A program made the position numbers and the translations under genes. This document shows, one piece after another, positions 1 to 11,056 of a stretch of 64,000 nucleotides of DNA. The notes beneath the pieces are model-generated. The model was not told the DNA's origin. It did no database searches and saw nothing but the letters and a program-made list of their open reading frames with translations. Source of the stretch: Antilocapra americana (Eukaryota > Chordata > Mammalia > Artiodactyla > Antilocapridae); NCBI GenBank assembly GCA_007570785.1, contig ML660204.1:434001-498000 (forward strand), read 5' to 3'. Position 1 is the first letter of the stretch. The number at the start of each line of letters is the position of its first letter.

Positions 1-394
1 GGTATCACCATGTGGGTCAGGTAGACGAATAAGGGGGGACCCAGGAGGGGTGGCGGGGAGGGGGGGCCTCTGCCCAGCCCGGCCTTATCACAGTGCTGTC
101 CAGGCCCACGTGAGGGCTGGGAGACAGTCGCTCGTGGCTTCCATACTCACTTCTGAAAGAGGAAGAGAGGACGCCTCCACTAAGAAGTCTGCCCCGTCTC
201 CCCAGCCAAGCCTGGTCCCTCTAGTCCCCGCATCCTGAGCAGCTGCTCTGCACCTCTGGCCACATGGATCCCTGCCCGCCTGGCCCCGGATCTCTGCCCT
301 CCTCCCCTGCCTCTTGCCCCCCTCCTCTTGGTCACCCTTGGAACCACCGCAGACCAGCCACCTAGTGGAACTCCACCTCTCTGAACCTCCTTCC
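1..394. other. Unassigned intergenic sequence
   Basis: C- and T-rich, low CpG, no repeat or exon recognised. The open frames on both strands lack any protein similarity I can name. Confidence 0.5.
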
Positions 395-600
395 TTCTCA
401 AGGGCATCGGGGTCAGCAGTGGGCTCTAGAGTCTGATTCTGACTCCCCACTTACTCGCTGCGGCCCCTGAGGAAGGTGCTCAGCTTCCCCAGCCTCAGTC
501 TCCTCATCTGCAAATTGAGGGCAGCAGCACCTCTCAGAGATTTGAGAATCAAATGAGAAAACAAAACACACTTAGAGCCATCACGAGTATTTGACATATG
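395..600 (+). mobile_element. MIR SINE
   Basis: CCAGCCTCAGTCTCCTCATC followed by a short AAATTGAGG step is the MIR core; the tail runs to about 600. Confidence 0.65.
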
Positions 601-910
601 TTGGCCATGGTTTCTGTGATCCTGGCCTTTTAAGACTGTTGCAAAGTGCAGGGCATCCTGCCCCAGAGACCCCATCTCCAAATGCTGGGTCTTCAGCTTC
701 ATGTACATCTGGGTGTGAGGGCTTTTGCGGTTCTTCTCCTGGCCTCTGCCCCTCCTCCATCAGGCCATCAGATTGGGCACTCTCCTTCCTACAACCCCCT
801 CCCCACCCACTGACACCATGCTTGCTGATGTCTGCAAAGTAAGTTGCCCTAAAGACCAAATGTGTGAGAGGAAGGCCACGAGGCTCCACCTTTTGTAGGA
901 AAATGGAGAT

Positions 911-1225
911 TCACTCATTCATTCACTCATTACACTAATGCCTGCTGACAACCTACTGTTCTAGGCACTGGGGATATGACAGCAAACAAGACTGACAAAA
1001 CTCCTGTCCTGGTAGAGCTAACACTCTAGTGGGAGAGACAGACCCTAGAGAAAATGAACAGTAACATATGGGGAATGTCACCAGGTGGTAGACACCGAGG
1101 AAGTTGGTACAGCGGGAAGGGGTAGGGGGTCCTGGGGAGAGGACGTGTCACGAGAGACAGTGTGACAAGGGAAGGCCCCATGGAGGTGACACTTGAGCAA
1201 AGATTCAAAGGAGAGAGTGTTATTA
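911..1225 (-). mobile_element. L2 LINE 3' end
   Basis: TTCTAGGCACTGGGGATATG and AACACTCTAGTGGGAGAGAC are reverse-complement L2 landmarks. An ATTC-rich run follows at 1230-1276. Confidence 0.75.
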
Positions 1226-1289
1226 TTTGTTCATCTGTCCATTTATTCATTCATATTCATTCATTCATTCGTTCCTTGAGGCAGTCAAC

Positions 1290-2330
1290 CAGCATCAGCA
1301 AACCTTGCCTTGGGCCTGTTTGGTGGCTTTGGCAGGGTGTGAGGAAGTGGGCTTGCCCCGAGTAGCTCACAGACAGTTACTCCCAGCAACAGGGTCTGAT
1401 CCACCCTGTAAGAGTCATTGAGGTCGGCCAGGGGCTAAGGGATTTTTAGGACACACGACTTTCAGTGCTCAACAGTAAATTCCTGGGCAAACCAGCGTGC
1501 GGCGTCCCCCTACAGAGGCCGAGGAAGGCCTCTGCTTCTCTGAGGATGTGGAAGGCAAGGCTGTGTGTCCACGCCAGGTGAGCGAGAAGGGCAGAGGCTC
1601 CAAGACCCAAATGCCACAGAGTGTGGGTGCAGGCTGGTGTGGAGGCAAGGCTGCCTCCCAGGGTCAGTGATGAGGAGGCCAGAAGGGACAGAGGGGCCTT
1701 GGGTGTCCAAGAAGGGTCTGCATTGACTGTGGACAGCCGGCCTCCAATCAGGTGAGCGACTCCACTGTGTCCGCCTTTTAGAAAGAGCGGTGCTTTGTTG
1801 GGTAGGGCTCTTCGCTGGGGCAGAGGGCTGAGAGCGGAGCAGCACTGTGTCCTTGTTCCTTCTTTGCTTTCTTCCAGTGGTTGCCGAGCACCTTCCAAGC
1901 CCCAGCCCTGGCCTGAGATATCTTCCCTGGATCAGCAGGACCGGGTGAGGGATGGAAGAAGTGACTAGTGAAGAATCTAAGTGAAGGGCATATGGGTGTT
2001 TGTCTTACTGTGTCTCGGAGGCTTAGACATTTTCAAAATAAAGTGTTGGGGGGAATAAATACAATAAATCTGATTCTCAGTTGGAGTGTTTCGGGGGGAT
2101 AAGGCAGGACCTTCTCTCCAGCAGCTTAGGGTCTGCTGCAGGAGCTGGGTGGGTAAACCCAGCCTTCATTGGTGTGGGTGCTCCACATTTGCCAGGTCCT
2201 TGGAGGAAGGAGGCGGAGGCAGTGGGAGGCCAGGGATGTTTCACTAGAGAGGGAGGGAAAGGGAAGAGCTGGCAGAGGAACAGCAGAAGTAAACACACAG
2301 AGATGCTGGGAATAGGTGGGTCTATGTGGC
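1290..2330. other. Unassigned intergenic sequence with AATAAA cluster
   Basis: No clear repeat. Reverse-strand frames of 111-150 codons at 1446-1898 are low-complexity Ser/Pro/Leu translations and not credible genes. Confidence 0.5.
2037..2068 (+). other. Cluster of three AATAAA hexamers, possible polyadenylation region
   Basis: AATAAA occurs at 2037-2042, 2054-2059 and 2063-2068, followed by GT/G-rich sequence (GGAGTGTTTCGGGGGG around 2082-2097). This could mark the 3' end of a + strand transcript from upstream, or could be chance. No coding exon is visible before it. Confidence 0.25.
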
Positions 2331-2341
2331 TCAGTGGAGGG

Positions 2342-2540
2342 CTGTTTTGTAAAAATTACTTTTTATTTATTTGGCTGCTTTGGGTCTTAGTTGTAGCACC
2401 CAGGATGGTCCTTGTACTTTCTTTGTGGTGCATGAATTCTCTAGTGGCGGCGTGAGGGCTTAGCTGCTCCATGGCATGTGGGATCTTAGTTCTCCAATCA
2501 GGAATGGAACCTGTTGTCACCTGCATTGCCAGGGAAGTCC
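2342..2540 (-). mobile_element. Artiodactyl tRNA-derived SINE (CHR-2-like)
   Basis: The reverse strand reads GGACTTCCCTGGCAATGCAG and ends in an A-rich tail (T-rich at the left here). A perfect 10-bp target-site duplication, CAGTGGAGGG, flanks it at 2332-2341 and 2541-2550, proving a retroposed insertion. Confidence 0.9.
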
Positions 2541-2724
2541 CAGTGGAGGGTTCTTGGTGGGCCAGGAGGTAGGGTTCAGAGGAGGCTGGAAAAGGAAGTC
2601 CTGGCCTCACAGAGCTTGTCTCCTAGAATCAGACTCCAAAAACAAAAGTGAGACTGGTTCACTGTTGCAAAATCAGAGAACACAGGAAATTATTTGTAAA
2701 AAGGAAATACAACCCCTAGGTTAG

Positions 2725-3115
2725 CCAGTCACCCAGAGATAACCACTGTGAAGCACTGGATACATTTCTTCCTGATACCCACGTGTTTATAGATACATCC
2801 TAACTGAGGATAATATAATAGTGTGCATCTTGCTATTTGTTTTCCTTAAAATCACATCAGATGCATTTTCTGGTAGCACAAAATAATCTCTGAAAACCTG
2901 ACTTCTAAGCCCTTCAGAGGACTCCAGCCGGCAGTGAACTCCTGGCTAGGAGAACATTTCTCAGCGCTCGGCACTGAGGCTGTTTCTATTTGTTTGCTTT
3001 AACAAAGAACACCGTGATAAACAGCCTCCACACATACATAATTCCATGTCCACATCGCTGATTATTGTGTTTTTTCCTGATTAATTCTTAGACATGAGAT
3101 TCTTGGAAGCCCTGC
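2725..3115 (+). mobile_element. Ancient L1M-like 3' UTR fragment
   Basis: CACCCAGAGATAACCACTGT and later AACAAAGAACACCGTGATAA, ATTCTTAGACATGAGATTCT follow the order of mammalian L1M 3' UTRs. The middle, about 2880-2950, does not match. Confidence 0.6.
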
Positions 3116-3289
3116 TGGGTGCAGAGCTGGCTGGGTAACCAGGAGAGGAGGTGGGTTTCCCAGGGCCACATGTACCTGCTCGAGGATAGCCTGGCCCCAG
3201 CTAGAAGGAACACCTTGCCCTTTCTGGATTCTGCACGCTCTCTGCTGCGTCCCAGCTGCTTTGTCGAGGCTGTTCCAGGCCCCCACCCC

Positions 3290-3630
3290 CAGCTCTCTCT
3301 CCTTGATTCTGTCTGGCTACCTCTTCCTCATCTTTGCAGATGCCCAACAAAACCTTCTAAAGGAAGCTTTCCCAGAGCCCCAGGGTTGGGAGCCCCCATG
3401 CCCACCTGCCTCTGCTGCTGTGCCCAGGCCACCTTCCTCAGAGCTGCTATCTCACTGGGTTGCGAGCGCTGTTTCTTTGTCTGGTTTTCTTTGTCCCCTG
3501 AGGACAAGGCCCAGGCTAGCTTCATCTTTGAATTTCCAGCACCAGGGATTGAGCTGGCTCATTTCAGTTTCAGTAAATGTTTGTTGAGCAAAGGAATGAA
3601 GAGTCAGATGAATGAATGAACCAATGAAAC
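3290..3630 (+). mobile_element. L2 LINE 3' end
   Basis: It ends TAAATGTTTGTTGAGCAAAG followed by ATGAATGAATGAA, the usual L2 terminus. The 5' part is strongly diverged. Confidence 0.6.
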
Positions 3631-3892
3631 AAAGTGCATGGGGCAAAGCTGCAACTCAGACTCGGCTCCAGATGAGCCTCCAGTCCAGGCGGACAGAGGG
3701 AGGTGTGAACTGGGGAGCTGGAGGCAAGACTCCTGTGAAAGGAGGCTGGGACCCAGGGTCCAGGCAGTGCAGTGCAGTGAGAGGAGGGGGGAGTTAGTGG
3801 CAGTGATGCCCAGGGTGGGGGGACCAATCTGAGGAGTCAGAGGTGGGGGCACCAACAGGTAATGTAGGCAAGAACATTCCAGAAGAGGGCAA

Positions 3893-4030
3893 GGTTATGT
3901 GGGTTCTGGAGCCTACTTGGGTTCAAATCCTGACCCTGCTGCTTTGAGCTGTGTGACTTCAAGCCAGTGACTTAACTTCTCTAGGCCTCAGTTTTTCCGT
4001 CTATAAAATGAGAATAATAAATATTAGTGC
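3893..4030 (+). mobile_element. MIR SINE
   Basis: GGGTTCAAATCCTGACCCTG, GAGCTGTGTGACTTCAAGCC and CTATAAAATGAGAATAATAA are well preserved. Confidence 0.85.
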
Positions 4031-4572
4031 TTCATTTATCCATTCGCCTTTTTTGTTCCGGGTCCAGGGCTGGAGGCTGAGAGGGAGCTGACCCTGCAGC
4101 TGGGTTCAGACCTGGGTTTGCCACCCATGGGTCCTGTGCAAAGTGCTCTGCCGTTCAGCTCTCGGGGCCGTTGTGAGGACCGGGTGAAGCGCTGGCACTG
4201 GGGAAGCATGTGCTAAGTAGGCACTGCTGTCGTGGTCCTCCTATGGTGTCATCAATGCCAAGGGGACAGTTGCAGCACCAGGCCTGCACTGACCGCTCAC
4301 AAAGTCGTTCCTCCCCTCCCCAGCCTCACTTTCCTTTAGGGCAACTAACCACCCTAGTTTGCCTGGAATGAGGGTTTTCCTGGGAGGCGGGACTCTCAGG
4401 ACTAAAACTGGGACAGTCCCCAGGCAAACGAGGTGGTCGCTGTCCTTTCTTCATCTCTAACACAGGGAACTCTATGCCTCCCAGGAGTGCTGTGCAGAAC
4501 AGAAGTAAGTATGGGGAAGGCACAGAACCATGAGGCCAGAATTCCAGATCTGATTACAAGTGAAGAAGTCTG

Positions 4573-4812
4573 GAGACTTCCCTGGTGATCCAGTGGTTGA
4601 GAATTCACCTGGCAGTGCAGGGGATGTGGGTTTGATCTTTGGTGGGGGAACTAAGCTCCCACATACCGTGGGACAACTAAGCCTACGCGCCATAAGCACT
4701 GAGCCTGTGCCCTTTGGAGCCCGTGTGCCTCACCTGGAGAGGAGCTTGCTCACCACAATGAAAGATACCATGTGCTGCAACTAAGCCAGATTAATGAATT
4801 AATATGTTTTTT
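4573..4812 (+). mobile_element. Artiodactyl tRNA-derived SINE (CHR-2-like)
   Basis: The head GACTTCCCTGGTGATCCAGT, a box-B-like region, the AACTAAGCTCCCACATACCG block and a T/A-rich end identify it. It separates MIR-containing sequence from a downstream old L1 fragment. Confidence 0.85.
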
Positions 4813-5110
4813 TAAAAATGAATTCTGTATGTCATGGGAGTCCAGGCATGAAAAAGAATGAGTTGGCTTGAATGGACTGCTATGAAGAAGCTCTAAAACG
4901 ATGCATATTTTTGGTGAAAAAGGCAAAGGACAAAGCAGTTTTTGCAATGTCCTGCTAGTATGGGAAGGGCGGGTTCTGAACACACCCACCTGCTTCTTTG
5001 TCCAGAGGATCTTCCTAGAAAGGAACTGGCGGGCTGACTTGTCACTGTAGAGCCTTTTGCATTATTAGAATTATTTTAACCCTTTGATTTCATTATCTGA
5101 CTGAAAAAAC
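4813..5110 (+). mobile_element. Ancient L1M-like 3' UTR fragment
   Basis: GAAAAAGAATGAGTTGGCTT and GGTGAAAAAGGCAAAGGACA resemble the conserved L1M 3' UTR segment. Confidence 0.55.
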
Positions 5111-5870
5111 TCCCCAACTCTTCCCAAGAAACCCGAAAACTTGAACCACCTCCCCCTGCTCCCAAACGAAATTAAAAGGTCAAAGTTAGAGAGTAAGAAA
5201 AGTGCCTAGCTCAGAGCTCAGTACCAGGAATTGTCCCACCATTGGCCGTCTCCCCATTCCCACCCATGACCTCCTCAGCCCCGGGGCTAGGTGTTCAGCC
5301 TAGGTGCCCTGGCACAGGTGGGCTGCTGCCTCCTCTGGTGTCGTTTGTCAAGTTCAGGTGTGAGCGCCATCTGGGAAGACACCTTCAGGCTCCACACAGC
5401 ATCCTACATGCGGGTCTGGGGCTGGTGGGGTCCCCCGCCCTCTGCTTTGCCCTCATGTCTGAGGTCACCCCGTCTGCCAGGTTGGGGGCCGCTCAGCCTC
5501 ACAGGGCAGAAGTGGGCCCATCTGGCAGAGAACGTGGGCCGGGTTCCTCTACCTCCAGACCAGGGAGTCTGCTATGCTGCTGCTGCCAAAGCCAGTTCTT
5601 TCTGCCTCTGGCCGGGGCAGTATGGGGAGAGGGAGCCACAGGAGCCACCGCTGGTTTAGGAAGATGCTCCAGGTGCAGCCTAAGGAACCCAGCAGGCCTG
5701 CCCCCTACAGACCTGCCCCCATGAGCCCCCGGCCCAGCCCTCACTCAGACTCCCAGCCACGTGACCAGGCTCCTTCCAAACTTTAGCATCACATACATAT
5801 TTTAGGAAAATACTCTCATTGTAATATCTCAAACATTGATAAAAATGTAGCTAATAGAAGCCCAAGTAAG

Positions 5871-6035
5871 GACTTCCCTGACCGTCCAGTGGCGAAGACT
5901 CTGTGCTCCCAATGCAGGAGGGCTGTAGTCTAGATCCCACTCGCTAAGAATTCACACGCCGCAGCTGAAAGGTCCCGCATGTCGCAGCTAAGAACCGGGG
6001 CAGCTGAGTCAATGAATATTCTTAAAAGGCCTGAA
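5871..6035 (+). mobile_element. Artiodactyl tRNA-derived SINE (CHR-2-like), diverged
   Basis: It begins GACTTCCCTGACCGTCCAGT and keeps the AATGCAGG and CCGCATGTCGCAGC blocks. Divergence is higher than in the other copies. Confidence 0.8.
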
Positions 6036-6173
6036 TGATTTCCCTGCACTTCTCGAATTCCATTTCCCTGAAACATTTCTGTCAGTCGGTTGACATCCTT
6101 TCGAAAGTTTTACTCTCCTTTGTATATGTCTATACCTCTATATCTCAGTTTTTATCTATACCTGTACCTATGG

Positions 6174-6384
6174 GGCTTCCCTGGTGACTCAGTGGTAAAA
6201 AATCCGCCTGCCAAAGCAGGAGACTGCTAGGAGATGGGGGTTCGATTCCTGGGTCAGGAAGTTCCCCTGGACAAGGAAATGGCAACCCACTCACCTTGCC
6301 TGGGAAACCCCTTGGCCAGAGGAGCTGGTGAGCTCCAGTCCATGGGGCTGCAAGAGCCAGACACGACTAACCGATTAAACAATC
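6174..6384 (+). mobile_element. Bov-tA SINE (tRNA-Glu derived)
   Basis: It reads from GGCTTCCCTGGTGACTCAGT through GGTTCGATTCCTGGGTCAGG to AGCCAGACACGACTAACCG, the full Bov-tA layout. It is inserted into a TATCTATACCTGTA-like low-complexity tract. Confidence 0.95.
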
Positions 6385-6399
6385 AGTGCCCGTGTCTAT

Positions 6400-6690
6400 G
6401 TCCATATCTGTATCATCTGTAACTGGATTTTGATGTGTCTGTAGTGATGGCGGGCTTCTCACATAAACGGTCACAGCCTGTGTGTCTTCTTCTGCAGGAT
6501 GCATTATTTTCACTGAACGTGTTATGGACAGTTTTTGTGCCTGTACAGATATAATCACCTCCTTCTTTTTAACAGGTACAGACGCAGTATTCTGTGATGT
6601 GAGTGGCCCGTCATTTCTTTGTAATCCTCTCCTGGTGGACATTGAAATTGTTTCCATTGCTTTCTTTCCACAAACAGCCCTGGCCTCATT
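6400..6690. other. Diverged sequence, possibly old L1
   Basis: T-rich strings such as CTCCTTCTTTTTAACAGGTA and TTGAAATTGTTTCCATTGCT hint at an L1M 3' UTR, but boundaries and family are unclear. Confidence 0.3.
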
Positions 6691-7249
6691 GTGCACTCGA
6701 GCTACTTCTCCGGGAGAGGTACCTGGCTAGCCCCTGGCAGTGCTGAAGGGCTGGGGAGAACTTGGGTTAGCTACTCACAAACCTCGCTCCAGGAAGTCTT
6801 AGTCATGCTCCCACCCAAGGGCGTAGACCGCCCGCGTCTGTCCATGCTCATCACCAGTGTTGAGCTGTCTCGCGGGTCACACCTTTGCATCAGGCCTCCT
6901 TACCTGGCTAATCCTTCCTCACTGAGCTTCCAATCACCCCACTGGCTTGGCTTTGAAACCTGGGTCACGGAGAACTTTCCGCCCATCTTAGTTTGCCCTT
7001 CTGGTGAGTAGTCTGTTGCCTGTGGTGATTTCAGGGAGAAGGGGGGAACTCCACAGCCCCAGATTTCTCCCTCTTCTAAAGACCACCCCTCCTGAAATTC
7101 CTCCATGAAGGTGAGAGGTTTGGTGAAGGCCCTGCCCCCTTCAGGAGCCCTTTTACCTGAGGCTTCCGGCTACATGGGCAGCGTGGGGCAAAGGGTGGAA
7201 AGGTGGAACATGCAGGGGCATCAAAGAAACAGAAACATCCTAAGGGCCT

Positions 7250-7400
7250 CTTCCTTATAAAGTGCCTCCTGCATGCCTGGTGCCACCGCAGCCTGAAGCA
7301 CTCACTCTGCTGTGGGTACTATAGTCCTGCAAGTGAGGAGGCGGAGGTCAGTGAAGGAGCCAGGGATTGAACTCAGGCCTCTGTAGCCCCAGAAGCTGGG
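7250..7400 (-). mobile_element. MIR SINE
   Basis: GGGATTGAACTCAGGCCTCT is the reversed tRNA-like head region of MIR. Confidence 0.55.
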
Positions 7401-7483
7401 CCCTGCACCCACAGGGGCTCAGATGTGTGTGGGAGGTGGTGCTGGCTCCCCGGAGCACCTGAGACCAATGAGTGAGAGAAAAG

Positions 7484-7560
7484 CGTGTGTGTACATGCAT
7501 GCACGTGTGAATATGTGCATGTATGTGTGCATGCATACACGCATACGTGTGTGTGTGTTG
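7484..7560 (+). repeat. Interrupted (TG)n tract
   Basis: Alternating purine-pyrimidine sequence of TG, CA, TACA and ATGC steps runs for about 75 bases; an old, degraded dinucleotide repeat. Confidence 0.85.
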
Positions 7561-7672
7561 TGAGGAGGGAGCATCTGGAAAGATGGGTAGGATTTGGGGA
7601 GGCAGGTGAGGCCTTCCAGGTGGGTGGAAGAGCCTGAACAAAAGCCTGAGTTGGGAATGAACCTGGCATGTT

Positions 7673-7832
7673 TTCTGTTTGTTTGGTTTTTGTTTCTAGT
7701 CTCATGTTTTAATTTTTATTTTGACCACACCACGGGGCTTGCAGGATCTTAGTTCCCTAACCCGGGATCAACCTGGGGCCTCGGGCAGTGAGAGTACTGA
7801 GTTCTAACTACTGAACCACAAGAGAATTCCCT
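7673..7832 (-). mobile_element. Artiodactyl tRNA-derived SINE with long tail
   Basis: On the reverse strand it starts GGGAATTCTCTTGTGGTTCA and ends in an A-rich tail. A perfect 12-bp target-site duplication, ACCTGGCATGTT, lies at 7661-7672 and 7833-7844. Confidence 0.92.
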
Positions 7833-8104
7833 ACCTGGCATGTTCATGGTGGAAAAGCCTGGTCTGGGTCATGGAGCCAAGGGCAGAGCTGGAAGCTGTT
7901 GGGAGACCAGGCCTGCCCTGTGGGCCATGGAGGCTGGGGATTGGCTTGCAGTTCATTACCACCCTCGTTATCACCTGTAGCCAATGACACCTGCCTTGCT
8001 AATGCTGATGCCCGTGCTCCGGCCTTCCATACCTGCAAACTCACCCTTCCAACAGCTCCAGGAGATGGATGCCATAATGTCCATTTTACAGATTAGAAAA
8101 TTGT

Positions 8105-8190
8105 CTAGATTGGAAGCCCCATGAAGGCAGGGTCAAAGCCATTGACTCATCCCTGTATGCCTGAACCCAGCACTGGGTCTCTGCTATAGG
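8105..8190 (+). mobile_element. L2 LINE 3' fragment
   Basis: GGAAGCCCCATGAAGGCAGG and CTGAACCCAGCACTGGGTCT match the distal L2 3' UTR. A (TGGA)n array follows. Confidence 0.55.
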
Positions 8191-8204
8191 AGGAATGGAT
8201 TGGA

Positions 8205-8262
8205 CTGGATGGATGGATGGCTAATGGGTGGATGGATGGATGGATGGGTGGGTGGATGGATA
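8205..8262 (+). repeat. (TGGA)n tetranucleotide array
   Basis: About thirteen TGGA/TGGG units with one interruption (CTAATGGG). Confidence 0.88.
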
Positions 8263-8500
8263 TATTTGAGCCTCCATTTCTAGCCTCTAAAATGCAGATA
8301 ATGCTAATGCCTCCCTCTAGAGTTACACTGAGGGTGAAGTGAGAAAAGCCAGGGCAGAGACCTGGTGAGGAGGGGCAAGAATAATAATAACAATCGTGGC
8401 CAGTGAGTCTTGTAGCCTCGTCAAGTGCCAGATGCTCTTTCAAGGGCCTTACTTTCATTTTCTCACTCACAGCCCCGGAAAACGTGCACTTCATTGTCAC
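8262..8500. mobile_element. Two MIR fragments in opposite orientation
   Basis: GAGCCTCCATTTCTAGCCTC at 8269 is forward; the segment from about 8380 to 8500 (GCCAGATGCTCTTTCAAGGG) reads as reverse. Confidence 0.5.
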
Positions 8501-8808
8501 TTGCCCTATTGAGATTCCTGCAAATGGCTAGGGCTGGCCCCTCCTCAGCCCTCCTGATCCAAGTCTCTTTGACCCAGTGACCCATGAGTCCCCACGGCTG
8601 ACATGAGCTGCAGGGCTGGCCCAAGACCCTCTCTTCTGAAGCCATATCTGGAGCTCTTTCTCTCACGTTCCAAGTGAAAACCCCACGTGTCACGTGGACA
8701 GCTGAACCCACTGTCTTTAGGGATAATGGTCTACTCCAAGATCTAGAAAAGACTAGGTTCTTCATGTCTGGGCCTGGCAGAACCTCAGTTTCTCCATCTG
8801 TAAGTCCT

Positions 8809-9022
8809 GTGTGTGCTCTGCTTAGTCACTCAGTCATGTCCAACTCTTTCTGACCCCATGAACTGTAGCCCACCAGGCTCCTCTGTCCATGGGGATTCTC
8901 CAGACAAGAATACTGGGGTGCATTGCCATGCCCTCCTCCAAGGGATCTTCCCAACCCAGGGATCAAACCCAGGTCTCCACGTTGCAAGTGGATTCTTTAC
9001 CACCTGTGCCACCAGGGAAGCC
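8809..9022 (-). mobile_element. Bov-tA SINE
   Basis: The reverse strand begins GGCTTCCCTGGTGGCACAGG and includes the GGGTTTGATCCCTGGGTTGG box B; the + strand shows the CTTAGTCACTCAGTCATGTC end. Confidence 0.95.
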
Positions 9023-9285
9023 CAGACATGGTCACAGTCAGACTGAATGATTCCTAAGGGCGTTTCTGTCTGTCGTGGGCCCCCTGCCTTCTGACTGCTA
9101 GTCTCAGGAAACATGTTGCTAGAGGTAGTGGAGCCTGGCCTGGCCTCTAACTCCTGCCAGCCTATCTCAGGAGGCGATCGAGGGGAGCTCTGGACCAGGG
9201 CATCAGCTGTGAGTTCAGGTTCTGCTCCCGGTACCTTCTAGCTGCCGATCGATGTGTGGTAGGTTCCCACCACCTAGCAGGTACT

Positions 9286-9293
9286 TGACGTCA
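9286..9293. promoter_or_regulatory. Perfect CRE palindrome TGACGTCA (site 1)
   Basis: This is the full 8-bp CREB/ATF palindrome in non-repeat, CpG-poor intergenic DNA. A second perfect copy lies about 0.9 kb downstream. Confidence 0.4.
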
Positions 9294-10190
9294 TGACCCC
9301 TCTCTCCCTTTCCCTGCTATGTCTCTGAGTTTCAGTCTCCTTGTGTGTACGATGCTGTTCCTCATTGCAGCCAAGAACCAGGACGGTTAGAAGATAGTGT
9401 AAGAGGCTGGAGGGGAAAGAGTTTCCCATATGGAAAAGTTCGATCTATTGGGAAGATTTATTGACAATATTTATTGATGGCTCACATGACAGTAAGTGTG
9501 AGGTCCAGAAGCTGTCAGGACCAGATGGTCCCCATCGCGAAGGCTTTGAGGAAACCTGGGCTGCTCTCCTTCCATCAGCGATGGAGGAGCAAATGGCCTT
9601 CTCCCCGGGGCTCTGATGTCTGGGGGCATGTCAGGGCTGGGATCTCTGTCAGCAAACATTTTCCCTTTTACTTTTGCATGTTCATCCCATGCAGAGCCCA
9701 GGTCAGCAGCTAAGTGTCCAGGGTCTGGGGAAGGGGCCAAGGCAGCCGGAAAGGCAGGCCACACCCTCCCTCTCAGCCCCACATCCCCTCACTTCTTCCC
9801 TTTCCCCTTTAACCCATTATCCCATGGCCCTTGCCCCTGCCAGCTTCTCCTCCCTCCCTCATGTCCCTGCCGTTCCCACCTTGGCCCACAGGGATCTTTG
9901 GAAAACAAGGACCCTATCAGGAATCTCAGCTGAGTGCCTTTCAGATGCCCTCAACCAAGGCTTGATCTGTGCAGAGCCCCAAGGAGTGACAGGGACCAAA
10001 GGAGAGGAAAGGGGGTCCTTGTGCCCTGTGGCCTGCTGACCCCTGGCCCGCAGCGTCCCACTGCTCCTGGCCCCATGTCTTGCAGTGGGTGGGGGTGCAT
10101 CCCACACTTACCCACAGGAGACTGTCACAGGCCTGCTCCCTCTCCCCTCTGCTGGGCCTGCTTCTCCCTGCAGGCCTGCGATCTCCTCAC

Positions 10191-10198
10191 TGACGTCA
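10191..10198. promoter_or_regulatory. Perfect CRE palindrome TGACGTCA (site 2)
   Basis: This second full CREB/ATF palindrome lies 257 bases before a consensus MEF2 site and about 0.8 kb before the X-box-like element at 11.01 kb. Confidence 0.4.
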
Positions 10199-10454
10199 CC
10201 CACCCCTTCCCACGTCCCCCCATGGAGTGAGCGCCTTGTGTCACCGCTGTGTGTCTCTCTAAGGGGATCCTGAGCCCCGGAAGGCAGAGGTAGGCCTGCT
10301 TCATGGCTGGGGCTCTGGACCCTGCATGGTGCCCAGTGAAGGCCCCTGAGAATGCTTGTCAGGCACCCAGACAAGTGGAAACCACTCACTGGCCCCGGTG
10401 TGGCCACCCCAGGCAGTTGGGAGCATGTGTGACCTCAAGCTCAGCCAGGCTGAG

Positions 10455-10464
10455 CTATATTTAG
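10455..10464. promoter_or_regulatory. MEF2 consensus site
   Basis: CTATATTTAG fits the MEF2 consensus CTA(A/T)4TAG exactly. It stands in unique sequence between the CRE at 10.19 kb and the CpG-rich block starting at 10.73 kb. Confidence 0.35.
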
Positions 10465-10645
10465 ACAGTGGGGCCAGGGTGAGCTCCTGGGGCTGAGGAG
10501 GTGGTGGGGCCCACGGGATGGCCCCAGGGGGACCTCCTTGTCCCGGGCGGCAGTCCCCGTGCAGCAGGCCCCAGCCCAGACCAGGCCCCCACTGTCCCAC
10601 AAGGGCTGAGGGAAAACTGGGAACAAAAGAGCTGCTCTGGCGGGG

Positions 10646-10648
<3 letters not shown>

Positions 10649-10697
<49 letters not shown>
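10649..10697 (+). repeat. (TG)24 dinucleotide microsatellite
   Basis: Forty-nine uninterrupted bases of TG, long enough to be highly polymorphic. It sits just before the CpG-rich block at 10.73-11.13 kb. Confidence 0.95.
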
Positions 10698-10698
<1 letters not shown>

Positions 10699-10974
10699 GA
10701 TAACTAGAAAAAATAAGTTCCGGCCTGGCTGGTCAGCTCCAAGAGTGAGCCGGGTGGAGGGGGCCGTGGTGGAAGTGGGGTTGGGGGGCCCGCAGGAGCT
10801 GCCTGCCTGCTGCCCGAGCTGCCTGAACGGCTCTCCTCCGCCCTGCACCTCGGGTGGGCGCCATGCCAGGCCAGGGTGCGGCCACCCGGCGGCTGGCAAG
10901 GAGGGGCTGCCCTGGCCCTGGCTGCTCGCTACCCCGCTCTCCGGGGCAGGCAGGAGGCAGGATGGATGTTCGCA

Positions 10975-11019
10975 ATAATTACCCAGCTGCAGCTTCCCCA
11001 GAGCTGCCGCCATAGCAAC
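10975..11019 (+). promoter_or_regulatory. Homeobox TAATTA paired with RFX X-box-like site (copy 1)
   Basis: ATAATTA at 10975-10981 and CCATAGCAAC at 11010-11019 are separated by 28 bases. The second motif, preceded by GCCG, fits an RFX X-box (GTTRCC-AT-RGYAAC type) with one strong half-site. The same pair recurs at 22934-22979. Confidence 0.45.
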
Positions 11020-11056
11020 GGTGCCGGGCGCCCCAGCCGAGCGGCCAAGTGGCAGG

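Larger units (their letters stand above)
9023..10640. other. Mostly unique intergenic sequence with CRE and MEF2 motifs
   Basis: No SINE, MIR or L2 was recognised over about 1.6 kb, unusually long for this window. It leads into the CpG-rich block at 10.73 kb. Confidence 0.5.
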
